From positions 2,976,001 through 3,040,000 of the forward strand of contig CM066306.1 in assembly GCA_033807695.1 (NCBI GenBank): a stretch of DNA of 64,000 bases, given 5' to 3'. This document shows positions 23,425 to 36,007 of this stretch, in pieces (within the stretch, counting starts at the first letter, position 1; each line of letters begins with the position of its first letter). Under the pieces are notes generated by a model that was not told where the DNA came from, made no database searches, and saw nothing but the letters and a program-made list of their open reading frames with translations. The stretch is from Daedaleopsis sinensis. Lineage: Eukaryota > Basidiomycota > Agaricomycetes > Polyporales > Polyporaceae. A program made the position numbers and the translations under genes.

Positions 23425-24699
23425 AAAATGGCTCTGTGAAATCACAACTCACACAGAGATCAAGTGCCTTTTGGGACGCTGTTGTGGGGTTTCGTCTGTC
23501 GTCTATATCCTGTCAACGGTTGTGCATGAATGTCCCCATCGCAATAAAGCCTGTATATCACTATCTTTTGACTACCACATATAAAACATCGCATGCCTTG
23601 CCAACCGTATTGATGAGCGGAAATTTTCGATCTTGCTCTAGTGTGTTATAGTATGTCAATGACAGTCAGCGTTCGTTGAGACTCGAGGTATGTTATGAAT
23701 CAATGCTGCGCCAACATCTGACATGGGACGACATCGTCGTCTACTTGCCCTTGATAGTGCTGTGCTTGTGCTGCATCATGCTACTGTATACTCAAGACCT
23801 GATAATATTTGGACATCGACGGCCGGAACTTGAAGCTCACGGTCCCAAAGCCACTCGATCCAGCGACGAGTATGACATTCAAGTTATTGGCAGATGATTA
23901 TGATTCGCCTCTCGTCCTATCTCTCTCGTCGTCTAGATCCCTGTACTACGGTGTCATTATCGCACTCACGAGCCCGATCTGCTAGCCAGCCCGAGTGGCG
24001 AGCGCAGGTGGCCAGCCTGAGCCTGAGGTATAAACGCTCGCGTCTTTGGCTGACTCACATATTCTCCGTGGACTTAGCGAACATTGCATTGGAGCTGTGA
24101 CTACGAATGCCATCCTCTTTGACTAGCGTAGATCTGGTATGTCAAGGCTGAATATCTGGACGTTCACGCACTGGATTCATATTTAAAACAACAGCTACAA
24201 CATTACGACCTCATTGAGTAAGAAGTTCAGCTCAACCGGTCCATTCGAGACAGCATTGGACGCTAACGACATCATGAAACAGCCTTGGCGCGACTACAAC
24301 TACGACGACGACCACCAACCACCACATTCAGAACGAAGTCAGCCGGTACAAAGACCCCCATCGTCGCTCACCGCGTCCTTCGCATCGAGCCCTTAGCTTC
24401 TTGCCAGCGGCGGCAAAAAAAAAAGGGGGGGGAGGTATCTACAGCCACTGTCGATGAGCCAGGAATTGACTGACACGCACCGGTGGTGGTGTTGCGAGTC
24501 AAGCGAGTTCTCGGAGGCTTGGTGGTTTAGGCGGCAGTACTGGTGGCAGCATAACATCATCCGAAGGTCGCGCCAAAGCGTCCCGCCGGCCGTACGCGAC
24601 GACCCATGCTACATCCGAGACATACACGACGGCCTGCGCGATGTCCGAGGCCAGGATGCGCGACGTACACAGTCGGTATGATATATTAATCTTCAGCGG
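23425..24699. other. No supportable gene
   Basis: A 73-codon plus frame at 23676-23897 encodes one hydrophobic segment, but has no exon partners. A poly-A/poly-G run lies near 24415-24430. Nothing else was recognised. Confidence 0.4.
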
Positions 24700-25687
24700 T
24701 CACTTCTCGAAGTTGGGAGCGGGCGACGGGATGCTCGTCATAATACGTGATCCCGCTAGGCTCAGTAGAGGCGACAGAGAGGAGTGAAGGGACAGAAGAC
24801 GAGGCGGGGGCCACCAGCTCCGAGAGATGGTCCGACATTGTGTACGTTGTAATGATACTAGAAGTAAGCCCGCGTTCAGATGTTAGTGTGAGAGTGAGTA
24901 CCCGTACAATATAGGATTCCGTACCATAGCATCCTGCTTATTCTGGGTGGTCTTGACGTCTTGACGGCGATCTCGTGAGGAAGTCATTTGGAGCATGTGA
25001 ATCGGCAGGTTGGAAAGACCCTCCCTACGCAAGGAACTTCTTGTAGACGTCGCGCGTTGAGCGATGCTCGACTCTTCTCGTCCTCCAAATGTCGACATGC
25101 GCTACCCATACATCTATGACAGGGTAGTCGACGTAGCGGGTGCCCCTCGTCAGCACTGCAATGCGTAACAAGTTGGATGTCGTCCGCGGTGGGTCCACTT
25201 TGGCTACGAGAGGGAACGAAAATGACGACGGGCTTGTTGGGCGAGAACTCCAGAACGGCAAGGTAGGCGGTTTTAGACATGGCGATCATCAGAAAAGAGA
25301 GGTGCGGTATGAAGAAGCTCTAGACGTAGATGTCCATGTTGAGAGAACGAGCACTGCGCGCCGCATCAGTCTGAGGGTTATAATCACAGACAATCATCAT
25401 GCTCACCTTGGCGGGAGGTTGAAGATAGTGGCATGTGATAGGGCGCCCATCCACTCAGCCAGCTCTCGAGCTTTCACGAGATAGCCGCCAACGAGGTAAA
25501 TCTCGTCGACCAAGAGTCAATCATCTGCACGTTCATCATCTAGCGCTATTGTATGGCGAGGACGTCCCACTCCAAAGTTGGCGATTAGCGCAGCGTACGA
25601 GTACAGCAATCTGCGACATACGTTGCGTTGCACACGATCAAGGCGCCTTTCTTGAGCAATTTCGCCGGTCTCGCCTGTTAAGCTTAG
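24700..25687 (-). pseudogene. Decayed Brr2-type helicase, second-cassette part
   Basis: On the minus strand, in several frames, the order of the second helicase cassette of Brr2 (U5 snRNP 200-kDa helicase) can be followed: LSLTGETGEI near 25680, then LVDEIYLVGG (a DEIQ-type box) near 25500, ARELAEWMGALSHATIFN, a break, AYLAVLEFSPNKPVVIFVPSR near 25210-25270, RYVDYPVIDV, DVYKKFLA, and finally NKQDAM and SDHLSEL near 24830. Frame changes, stops and deletions occur throughout, so this is dead. It continues the Brr2 remnant at 29456-32112; the two are separated by the inserted block 25696-29455. The extreme C-terminus of Brr2 was not found. Confidence 0.85.
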
Positions 25688-25715
25688 ATTACGCCTTGGT
25701 CTGCCAGTGATAGCG

Positions 25716-28700
25716 TTAGCATCGCACACACCGTATGCACACGCAGCACAAGTACGCACAGTGTCCGTCGGGGTCGGTGACGACGACGTACCGCGCGCCG
25801 AGCTTCGTGAAGAACTGCTGCACGAGCTCCAAGGGCGAGTTGTCTTGCACAGTCAGCGGAGCCTGATCCAGATTTCAGTCGCGATAGTCAGCGTTGCACG
25901 ACGGAGCTGGGTGATCGCGGCGCACCTGGTCCATGTAGCACGTGAAGTCATACGGATCGAAGAGCGTCGAGCCCGTCTCCGCCAACGAGGACACCGAGCT
26001 CGCCATCGCGCCGATATGGCCCTGCGCACTCCCATCCGCAGGGTGGAACGCAATCTGTTCGTCGGGCTCGTCCGCGACGATGCCTGCACCGCAAGTCAGC
26101 GTGTTTCTCGACATCCGCCAACCGAGAAGGCGGTCGTGTGTTACTCACTCAAAGCATGTTCCAGTTCATTCACGCCGATGTATCCGACCATGCGCAGGCC
26201 GTCCCCGTCCGGCCGCAAGATCGGGAAGCCGCTGTCCGAATTCCCAGAGTCGACGAGCTCCTGGAGCTTGTCCCTGAGGCTCTTGACGGTACTGGTGCGG
26301 TCGACCCGGATGATCTCGACGTCGCGGTCGGTCTGCCACGGCCCGCGGTCAGTCCATATCCACAAGACACAAGACGCTGAGCCCATCGCATGTCGAGCGG
26401 CGACTTACAACGTCGTGGATCTGGAGCGCACCCCAGATGTAGTCGTGCTTGGCGTCGAGATACGGGAGCAGGGACAGCTCGATCACGAGGTCGTAGATGC
26501 CTTTCGGTTCGATAGCGTCCGCGACGGTCTTGGCCACAAGCACGGAAAGCATCACAGGGACGGCGTAAGTCAAAGTGTCCGTGAGTTCGAACATGATCAC
26601 AGCCAGCGAGACAGTGGTGCGCTAGTGTGGATGTGAGATGAGTGCACAACGGCAGAAGCGAGGGACGTCTCTCACCGTGACACCGGACAGCGTAGCGGCG
26701 GCGCCGACCATAGCGTACAGACCAGGAATGACACATCTGAGGTCCCCTTTGCAGGCTTTGAACGCGGGGCTACTGGGGTACGAGTACTGCATCCATTGAA
26801 CAAGGATGCCAACGATACGCCCGGCGCAAGCGCCGACTGCAACGCAGGAGAACGGGGTGAGCAATTCGCCAAAGACAGTCGTCTGCAAAGCTCCCACCTC
26901 CGAGTGATGGTATAAAGATACCAGCGGGCACCTTGATGCCGAAGGTAACGATGGTGAGCGCACCCTTGACGAGAAGAGCAGTGAGGATCGCTCCTATCAC
27001 GGGCATGGCTTGGGTCGGAGGGTCGAGGATGCACAAGCCCGAATGGGTGTTGCCGCTGCCTTCCCGACACTCCGCAAAGAGGTTGTAGACGAACTCCGTT
27101 CCACCCATACATGTGTATGGATTCCGAAAGCTGAGAAGAGAAGTTATGAGTGTGATCTATGCGTACAGTCTATGTCAGGAAGGGGCATATGAGCGGATGT
27201 GAGGACATAGTTCACCAGGATGACCTCTGTGACAGGGTAAGTCTTCAGCCACGTCCCATTGCGAATGTGACGGCTCCACTTGTAGTTTAGCTTGGAGAAG
27301 TACGCGCCATAAACGCCCTGGGAGAGTGGGTATGAAGCATGTTCAATGGTTCCACACGCCAAGTGTTCAACTTACCCCGAAGACACCCAAGAGGAGGAAA
27401 GGAAACAGTTCGTAGGCATGCCAATCCTTATCGCAGAAGAAACTAGAAGGATGCTATCGGATCAGGGCGGTGTATCTAGTCTAGAAATCACTGACTCACG
27501 TTCTCCACATGACCTTCGCGGGGAAGAAGTAGGAGACCTCCTCCAGACTGAACAAGACACCGCCGATCGGGGCTCCGAATGCGACAGCAACACCGGCAGC
27601 GCAAGATGCACTCAATATCCCGCGACGTTTGCCTATTACATCAGATTTATTGAGCACAATTATTCAGCCCCATTTGAGGAGTCATACCTTCGTTTGTCTC
27701 GTACTTGCTGAAAAAGCGGCTGACAATATTGCCCACACAAGACGCAATGTGAACCAATGGGCCCTCCTTCCCTGTAGCAAATTGTGAACAACCTCACTCA
27801 AACACCCGGCTATGCATCACTAACTTACCAAGAGTAAGCCCGGATGCGACAGAGAGTGCGAGACCGACCGATTTAGTGAACAACGTCCGAGCTCCGAGGT
27901 AGCCGTGGATCACGAAACCTGAGTGAAAGATTAGTCACTTATTGAACGCAGACGAGACACGTACACACCGGACAAGATAGTTTTGATCTCGGGAATACCA
28001 CTACCAGCAGCCTAAGAGATGGGGATCAATCTTCTGTCCTTCAATGCGCGACGGGGTACTGAACATACATAGTACATGACTTTGCGAGGGCCACCGGGCG
28101 GCGGGTGCGTGATCCCCATTGCATCGTCGCCGCCTGCGAACGTGGACGACAGCACTCCAGAGTCTTTTCTGGTGACGAAAGAGGTCGATGCGGTGAGGTG
28201 GATAGTGAGAAGTGACGAGACGATGGCAAGTGCCAGCTATAACATCCTTGAGCGACATACAAACATGAACGTTGTGAAAGACCTACTGCGAATGCCGTGT
28301 ACACAGCGTACTCAATAGCCTCCACCTCCAACCAATCGGACCTTGAAGCGACGGGGGTGAAATACTCGTCCCATGTCTGCCAAGCTGGACAATTCTCCTC
28401 CACGGCCATCGTCAAGAACGACGGTAGTCGCACAGAAAGTATGTCCTCCTCCTTGACGGGACAACAGAACCGTTTGGCCTTCCAGATGCCCACAGTGCAA
28501 TATCCTTCCTTGATGTCGAAGAGCCACTGCTCGCTGCGAACGATCAGGAACGCGACAATCGCAGTGAGGAAGCCAATGATGGTGATAGTGATCCAGCTTA
28601 TGCTCCGATCGACCTGCCTCCGGAGGCGGCCTCGTTTCGACTTGCGACTGCGTAGCGCGCCCTGCCGAGCCGAGTCCTTAATAGCGTCATGCAGCCAGTC

Positions 28701-28859
28701 GATGGACGTGAAGGACGAATACCAGACGCGTATACCGTTCGTCTTGATCGCGCCTTCTGCCGGAACATCCTCCAGCGCAACGACCGGCCTGTCATACGCG
28801 GAGATCGGGCGCTGTGCATTGAAGTAGCTGCTATTCCGTAGCGAGCGGGGGGAGGACAT
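25716..28859 (-). CDS. CLC-type (Gef1-like) chloride channel/transporter with altered C-terminus
   Basis: A multi-exon gene from ATG at 28859 to TAA at 25716-25718. The N-terminus has about 100 soluble residues, then the first membrane helix ([19 protein letters not shown]). Chloride-selectivity motifs follow in order: GSGIPE (near 27990), GKEGPLVH with the gating glutamate (near 27770), and [13 protein letters not shown] (near 26930). [20 protein letters not shown] and [24 protein letters not shown] lead into two CBS domains ([33 protein letters not shown]). Family members act in Golgi/endosome acidification. The usual end after VVTDPDG, with a second-CBS hydrophobic strand, is missing; 15 Cys-rich residues ([15 protein letters not shown]) follow and the stop falls 20 nt from the block edge. 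The channel core looks intact, so the gene may be expressed, but loss of the end of CBS2 could impair it. Confidence 0.85.
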
Positions 28860-29256
28860 GCTCGGCGTAGGCGGATTCGTGTGGCGGCTCCTGGGGATGA
28901 GCAGGCTGGGAAGCGCACCGGGTTATAGTCAACGTTGGAAGGAGGGTCCCCGCACGCGTGCTGACTTCAACCCATAAGTCTTCCCATGGCTGAGGCTTTC
29001 AACCTATCCGTTGCAAATGTCGACAAGAGCGCAAGACGTGAAAGAGCTGTGGACTGCTCGTGGACGGGGTTTCGTGGCAGAAGACGAGTACCTCAAACAG
29101 TTACCCCAGACCAAGTACTGCAACAGGCGCCTGTCCCGCAAGCCGTAAGTACAACCAGACAGTCCCAGCTCGTTTCAGTCGGAGCTCACGGCGTATCCCG
29201 AAGCCAACTGGCTGGTACAGAGCCTGGTGCAGCGCGGTCGCCTCGCGAGCAACTAG

Positions 29257-29455
29257 TCTCGGTGTCCCCGTGAAGCTCCTCCACGAGTCTCTCGGACATG
29301 TCATCACCGTCGAGCTCAAGACCGGACAGCTCTACCGTGGCAAGCTCGCGGAAGGTACACCTCGATCCGATCTCTGCATGACCATCCTCATCTCACGCAT
29401 GTTACAACTATAGCCGAAGATAACCTGAACATATCTCTGAAAGACATTACGCCAT
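29257..29455 (+). pseudogene. SmD3-like gene fragment
   Basis: Two exons are readable: from about 29257 to 29354 (LGVPVKLLHESLGHVITVEL, then KTGQLYRGKLAE), and 29414-29455 (EDNLNISLKDIT), joined by a GT-AG intron. This is the Sm1 motif half of Sm protein D3 of spliceosomal snRNPs. The match stops exactly where Brr2 sequence begins, so the Sm2 half is absent. The region upstream (29016-29250) has an open stretch (DEYLKQLPQTKYCNRRLSRK) that I could not identify. Confidence 0.8.
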
Positions 29456-32112
29456 CAAACTTCTTGCCTACTCCGCGACTCGCTGATCGACTATCTCTTG
29501 ATACGGCTCAATGAAAATCGTGCGCTTCTTCTCGCGCTTGCTCCATATCCGCAACAGAGCGAACTCGGCGCAGATAGCCTTGCCGCTATTGGCGGGTGCG
29601 CTCATGAAGACGTTGTCGTCAGTCATGCACAGCGCCCGAGGCCTGCGTGGATCTTCTCGTCCTAAAGATCCGGAGTGGTGGTCAAGTCGATGCGGAGTAA
29701 TGTGCGAGTGTTCAGCTAGACTTACGCCTGCAGCCGGAGTTTAGGGAAGCCATGTACGAGACGCGGTACCAATCGTCCAGCGTTCTGCATACAGACGAGC
29801 TCGCCGATTTCAAAAGGGTTCTTACAAGATCATTCAGCAATTGTGTAAAACGTACAGGAATGTTATGCAAGGCATTCACTCACCAGGTCAAAGTAGCGAT
29901 ATTCGGTCTGGAAGACAAAATGTCACACCTGAACGTGTCAATTCAAAGGCGGACTTCCGAATTGCTTCCCTTCAGTCTTCAGCTGATGTCTCTTGGAAAC
30001 ACCCTTGAACTGCCGATAAAAGGTGTCATCGAACTCCACCTAGCAATATGATGTTAAATAGTGTCCGCAAAGGGCACGACATCAACTAGAATACGTACAT
30101 TCAACGCTCGTTTTGCACATGTCCAAGGGGTACATGTACAGCCCAAGCGGTGAGCTGTATGATTCTAAGGCAAACTATGTCAGTGACTGTTCCTCCTACG
30201 TTCGAATAAGCTCACCGTCAGGCCGACTAGTGGATGTAGGTCATGTCCGCGACCAGCGCGAACCCTTCCAACGATGTAAGCCTGCATCAGCATGTCGATC
30301 TTCGCCGCGGGCTCCTCAACGGATTTCTTGACTGGAATCAGCACACGCTCGAGCAACTTGCCTGACTGATGCCTTTCCTACGAAGGACGTAAGTGCGTTG
30401 TACCATAGCTCATATCTATATGCAAGGGAGCAGAAACGCACATCTTGGCGTCCAGCAATCAGCTTGAACTCGTTGGAGAGGGCATAGATGTAGAAGAGCT
30501 CTAGATGTGACGTCGGACATACGTGCTGATTGTACGTCGGCATCGAGCTGTATGTCACGTAGAGTGCGACGTGATGCGGCCGAGCTTGGTGCTCTGAAGC
30601 CGGCAGGTTGAGCGTTCGTATTTACTCAGATTACACTTCTGGGGAGAGCGGCGGCGGTGTGGACGGATTCTGCACGTTTCTGTACGAGAGTCGGGTCATC
30701 GATATCGACACCGTTTAGGACCGGATCATTGAGCATGCGAACGTACCTGACGCAGTATAGGAGAACAAGTTAGTAGAGAAGATGCTGTGAGGTGAAAGTT
30801 GGACGTACAGGTAGGTGTATCCGAGCCATTGCCGCATGGCGTTATCGGGGTTGCGGATAGTATCATGTACGATCGCGGCGTTCAGGTCGTCTGTGAGCTT
30901 CGCGACGAATTACGACACGATGGCCAGTTGCTGGTTCATCAAACTGAGGTAGTACTGCAGCTCGGAGGCATTCGTAATGAAGTTCGAAGCCTGCGCGACC
31001 GAGCATTTGCAGCGTGTCTTCCGACGAGAACTCGATCCAGCGATCCTTCTCCATGTTGTAGATCTGGGTGCCCTTTGTTGATGACGACGTGCGTGGGAAG
31101 GTCGACACCCGACGCGAGCGTCGCAGTACAGGCCAAGACCTAGAGGTGCCCATCGGCAACCAGTTCCTCGATGGAGTAGGTGAATGCGTACCTTTCTGGT
31201 GCTAGTTGAAGCATAAATCGAAAGAGGCTCGTCTGTACCAAGCGCGACGGGATATAGCTTGCTATGGACCCGATTGCGACTCCTGTAACCATTGAATCCG
31301 TTGCGCGCCCAGTCTGACAGGTCGATGAGCACCAGCTCCGGGTGGTGAGACTTTGCAGGAACGTGGATCTCCTGAACGAGCCCTCGGGAAGTTTGCACTT
31401 CTTATTCGACATGACACCACCGCCCTGGCTGAACGCCACACCCTCGAAATGCACTGTAACCTTCGACTGAACTAATTTCGACGCGGACCCGGGAGTCACC
31501 GTCTTCGGAACAGATTCGACCTTTAGCCTGTCGTCCACGTCCAACACGTATGAGCGAAGCTTCGCCTTCCTGTCGCCTGCCAACTCCCGCAAGATCCACC
31601 CGAAGCCCTTCTCTCGCATGACCACCTCTATATTGGCGTGCTCGTTAGCGTCGCTACGCATAAGCTTCGTGCACTACATTACCACGACGCGGTTCTTGAC
31701 ATATCTGCGGATGCGGAGGAAGTGCGTCGAACAGGTTCATGAGCTGGTTCTCGCAGTCACGGACGCTGGACGCCGAGAGGATCGACAAGGTGGATGAAGC
31801 CTTGTCGGCGGCAGGTGGGGAAAGACTTTCGATATTTGTCGACGGACCCGGAAGCCGCAGATGAGGTGTGAAAAAACCAGATGTATGGTCCGCCTGAATT
31901 TTGCCCTGCAGTTCCTCGTCAAACACCACCGCGACTCCCATCCGGTCGTCGATCTCCGCCCGCTCCTGGTCAAGGTCCGCCATCCGCTCATTCTCGGCAC
32001 CGTAGGTGGTGATCTTCGAGATGTCGACGAGCTGCGAAAACGACTCGTTCGAGATGGAGCCGAGGGTATCGTCGACCTCCTTATGTCGAAAAAGTCCTTC
32101 AACGTTCAGGCT
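29456..32112 (-). pseudogene. Decayed Brr2-type helicase, N-terminal and first-cassette part
   Basis: Minus-strand fragments in Brr2 order: SFSQLVDISKITTYGAENE and EIDDRMGVAVVFDEE (near 31900-32070), CENQLMNLFDALPPHPQ, MRSDANEHANIEVVMREKGF, FGWILRELAGDRKAK, MSNKKCKLPEGSF, SKLYPVALGTDEP, then a gap that removes helicase motif I, LACTATLASGVDLPTHVVIN, KGTQIYNMEKDRWIEFSSED, LQYYLSLMNQQL, VRMLNDPVLNGVDIDDPTLV, YNQHVCPTSHLELF, ALSNEFKL, WSSMTPFIGSSRVFP, and the second-cassette DDNVFMSAPANSGKAICAEF followed by EPYQEIVDQRVAE. The walker-type motif is degenerate and frames shift repeatedly. The intact gene must be elsewhere, since Brr2 is essential in fungi. Confidence 0.9.
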
Positions 32113-32770
32113 ATGAGTTGGTAGTCTCTGTCTGTGTGTGTGGCAAGTGGTAGACATACATTAATCATGCTCACAAGCCAGAGACAAAGCAATGTGTCTT
32201 GATGTAAATGGATATCCATGGCTTGGAGGACCAAGAATCGGGGCCAATGACTTCGGATTCAACATGTACTTACACACCCGAGCATCGACGCGGCCTTATT
32301 TGGTCGTGTTTGACTTGCTGTCAGCGTTTACTGCGCCTGCGTTCGCCGCCGCTGTCGAAGAACTGTCGAAGACCGACTGCGAACGAACGAATGAAACTCT
32401 CCTCACCCTCAGTGGCTCTTAGTTATCTATTGAAAACGCTAAGTACAAGTTGACCGATTGACCATGCTGAATTCGAACTTCAAGCTTCAACGCTTCAACT
32501 CCTAAAGACTTGCCACATCCACATCGCTGACGGGTTATTCCGCCCTTGCACAAGAGACGTAGGAGGAACGCACTTTCGGTCCCACAGAGTGGATACGAAG
32601 ACTGCAAAAAGTCGTAAACCTCAACCCATCCATCACCTTCGCCAGTCTATGTATTCCCTTCTGCTTGTAGCTGTACGATGTATACTACTGGAGATAAGTA
32701 ACGTAAAGGAAAGTTGTATCGTAAACCGGATCATAATACACGATATAATGACATGCGGCAGTAACGATAA
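32113..32770. other. No supportable gene
   Basis: Only short frames. A plus-strand open frame at 32192-32422 lacks homology that I recognise. Confidence 0.4.
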
Positions 32771-34836
32771 CTACAGGATGTTGCTCGGCTCGGGAAACTG
32801 ATGGGGAACGATCGGAGCGCGACCAGAGAACTCGAAGAATGTACGGACGTAGAACATGGTTAATTCCTGTTCTCTCGAAATGATATCCTTCTCGTCCATG
32901 CTGGAGGTAATAGTAACAGATGGTATTCGAATTTCGTCAGGACATCGTGGCCATCGCGACAGAACACGGCGAAATGCCTCTAACTCTGGGGCTCGACGAT
33001 GGGGTAACGGGTGATAAAGGGCTTGGGGTTGATCTGGAAGTCGTATAAGGGAAAACAGAGTTTGATCGGGGAATATACTTCCTAGTAGGTTAATGCGAGT
33101 GCTCTGAGCGTCTAGGGAAAGCGGTACCAAAACACGGTCTAAAGCCAGTAGCTCGTACCGAAAACCCAGATCGTACATTTCCCAGATAATCTTGGAGCAG
33201 ATATCGGGTTCTAGATCCTTGACCGAGTGTCCGAACCACTGAATGGGGCCAGAAGCAGTGGCGTCCAAGTCCTCTTCGTGAAAGACATCGCCGAAGATAT
33301 CGAGGATAGAGCGCCAGCGCGCTGCATTTCTTGTATCGGCTGCAGTCTTGTCCCGACCGGTATGGCCAAAGAGGAGATCGCGCCACAACTGAGTGGGAAC
33401 GGATGTCGACCTTTTGCCCGCGGTACGTAGAACGTACAGCCACGCATGGCGCATGCGGAGCCAGGTCGTGAGGTACCTGACTTGACGGTCCCGATTAGGA
33501 CGAAGCAGAAGCCCCGGCTCAGGAATCCAATACCCCCATATCTCGGAGTTCGGGCGCGCAGGTCGTGATAGATCGACGGAGGACATTGCATGAGCCCAGC
33601 TGGGTAGCTGCTGCGGCTCCCACTCATGTTCGATGGGGACAAACTTGTTAACCCCCCGCACTTGACTAGGATGGATTGGCCGATTGGAATCTACGATAGG
33701 GCATAATCAATACAATACGAGCTCAAGTAAGGTCGTGCACTTACATGGACCGTTATTTTCACGAAGAGTCGATACGCCTGTTTTCGTACGAATCACCCCA
33801 CTTCCTCGTTCTTGATCTGAGGAGGATGAGTCACCACTTGCGACTTTGGGGGAACCGACCGCCGCGTCGTCAGAGTCCTGGACCCTAGTCATCAGAGGCA
33901 CCCGCGATATGTCTAAGTACATGTGATCTTGGTGCGTAACCGCGATATGCTTTGCTCCGGAGAGGCCACGGAATAAGGAAACACCTTCTAAGGGACCGAG
34001 ATCGGTGCATATGTTGATGGGTTCCGTGATTTGCACTACAGCTCGCACAACGGTAGTCCGGATTACCGTGGGCCGGGGACGGATGAACCAAACGGGAATA
34101 CCGAGCTCGTAAAGAACCTGCACGGCTCGCGGGTTCGAAGTGAAGGCACCCATGAGATTGCGGTTCACTGGAAAGTTTACCCGAGAAGACGAGCGTTCGC
34201 GGAGCAATGCACCGTGTTTGAGGAAGGCGCGAGTCATTAGGCAATAACGTTGAATCTCTCGGAATTGAGACATCGCATCTCGGAAAGTCGAGGGGAAGTG
34301 AATGAGACGATCTCGCGCGAGGCGCAATGTAGTCCCCAGCCAGAAGAGAGAATCCGTGCTGAGTTCCTCCTCCTCAACGGCTTTGAGAGTCTCGTCCACG
34401 AGGCACATCAGTGGAGAGATGGATTCGAACCGCAGAAGTCCTAGTGTTCTCCCGATCTGTCCTTCAATAGCCTCGAAGTCCTGCTTTTCATCGGGGGTCC
34501 ACCACAGCGGGCTGTCGCGGTGAGGGGGAGAAACCGAGCGTTCAAGGGTCGGGAGGTACGGGTATTCATCGCAATAGATCTGAGGCCATTGCGTTGGGTC
34601 CTCGACGCCAAACCTGTAATCTGCCCGCAGGCGGACATCGATTTCGCCGACAGCAGGTCTAGGTATGAAGTTCATGTTGGGGGAGGTGATGATGTCGAAA
34701 GGGGGGTCCTCGCATTCCACAGCGACTAAGGCATCTTGCCATCCAAGGGCAGCTGGACACCCGAAGGTCAGCTGGAGAGCATGGGAACGACATCGATCAT
34801 ACCTTCAGAGTTGCCTTGGCACTTCAGAGATGGCAT
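32771..34836 (-). CDS. Protein of unknown function, 653 aa
   Basis: Three exons, complement(32771-33690, 33745-34752, 34803-34836), with GT-AG introns and closing phases; ATG at 34836. I recognise no catalytic domain. The protein has a Trp- and Arg-rich middle and C-terminal half (SWAHAMSSVDLSRPARPNSE, LRMRHAWLYVLRTAG, LWRDLLFGH, IQWFGHSVKDLEPDI) and a Ser/Asp-rich linker near residues 290-330. It has no signal peptide and no clear membrane segment. Its style recalls large, lineage-restricted, multicopy hypothetical proteins of Agaricomycetes, such as the 861-aa gene at 41538-44225 in this window, but I cannot align the two. The frame is intact, which argues for a live gene. Confidence 0.75.
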
Positions 34837-36007
34837 ATGTCACAGGGACGCTGGAGACCGGGGCAAGAGACAGTCTTTGAGGGAAGTAGCGAGATGTTGA
34901 ATCTCAATGCTGGCGTTGTTGAGGGGAATGGAACTTACCTTAAAAAGGGATGCCACGGATAACGGATGGCAAGGAGGGTTGGGGTCGCTCGTTGGATGGG
35001 AGCGGGGGTCGAGAGTAGCGCAACAATTCGAGAGTCACCGATATATCGAGAGCAGAGCCAGGGAACTTCAAAGTCAACCTGGCGACCGCACAATCGACCA
35101 TCGAAGTTCGCAACGTTCACATTAGGCGATGGACAGTGATCATCAGTCTATGTTTCGCTGAAAATAGTCTAAGAACGCACAGTTTGAGGCCCGATGTCCT
35201 GGGTATGCCGAACTGATAATGATACAGACAGAGAGAGTATTCTGAGGATAGCTGCAGATGCTTCATTGAATTGGTATTCGCATCATGGAGGACAACGGTC
35301 TACGGACTTCCGTGTGGTGGTTCCTAGGCCGCAAAGATTTCAGAGGTTTGAAAGAGAGCCGAGACAGAGAACTAGATACAAACAGTGAAAGAGGAGAGTG
35401 AACAAGGGGAAGGAAGGAGTGGCTGGAGGAGCAGCCTCAGCTGAACTCTGGAGACGGACCCGCCGTGACTGACTCGTCGCTTGACCATGAGAAATCATAT
35501 TAGTCGCCGAATGTGGTGAAAACTGTATTGATTAGTAAGCATCTGTCCAAGGTGATAATATCAATTACTTCCTCGTCCATCCGCATCCAGATACTTATTG
35601 CTCCGGAGGGACAATGTTGCCCTCCAACTGCTTCCGCAGCCGTGCATCCCCAGATCTCAAGCTGAGTCCCTTCAGACGAAGGGGGGGAAGTAAAGAAAGA
35701 AAAGGAAAATTGAGCTGATTGATTAAACAGAGTAATCAAACTCGATGCAACTCAGGCTGGGAGGGATCCAAGATAGAGACTTATGACCAACATCTGGGTA
35801 GAACGTAATAGGCTGCGCCGAGACAAGATGCAATATCAGACAATATAGCGATGAAGATAGCGAAGGATGGACGGGATACATCGTTCAGACATGAGTTGAA
35901 GTGGAGAGCATAGGTAGAACATGACCAAGTCATAGGGAAAGTATCTCGGAGTTCGACGAGTTGAGTCCGAGGTTGTCAAGATCTAGTAATCAGCTGGAAC
36001 GCTTATG
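34837..36007. other. No supportable gene; part is duplicated 3' flank of alpha-kinase
   Basis: Short frames only. Roughly 35770-35930 resembles 19700-19860, for example GACAAGATGCAA followed by ATCAGAC, and GGATGGACGGG against GAATGGACGGG. The same relation to the two alpha-kinase genes shows that their duplication included 3' flanking DNA. Confidence 0.5.

Larger units (their letters stand above)
25696..29455. mobile_element. 3.76-kb block inserted into Brr2, flanked by an 8-bp direct repeat
   Basis: The block lies between two exact copies of attacgcc, at 25688-25695 and 29456-29463. The Brr2 reading breaks at precisely these points: the KFDG region just right of 29463 and the SLTGET region just left of 25688 are close neighbours in Brr2. 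The block holds a chloride-channel gene (minus) and the first part of an SmD3-like gene (plus) that stops at the junction. No transposase and no convincing terminal inverted repeat is visible. An 8-bp duplication would fit a hAT-like insertion carrying captured host genes, or a repair event. The mechanism is inferred. Confidence 0.65.

Noticed and set aside
25707..26636. 309-codon plus-strand frame
   Set aside because: It is the complement of the chloride-channel CBS-domain exons, which are clearly coding on the minus strand.
29016..29254. Small separate gene (DEYLKQLPQTKYCNRRLSRK) before SmD3
   Set aside because: It reads like real coding sequence, but I could not find a consistent intron or a family, so it is only mentioned under the SmD3 fragment.
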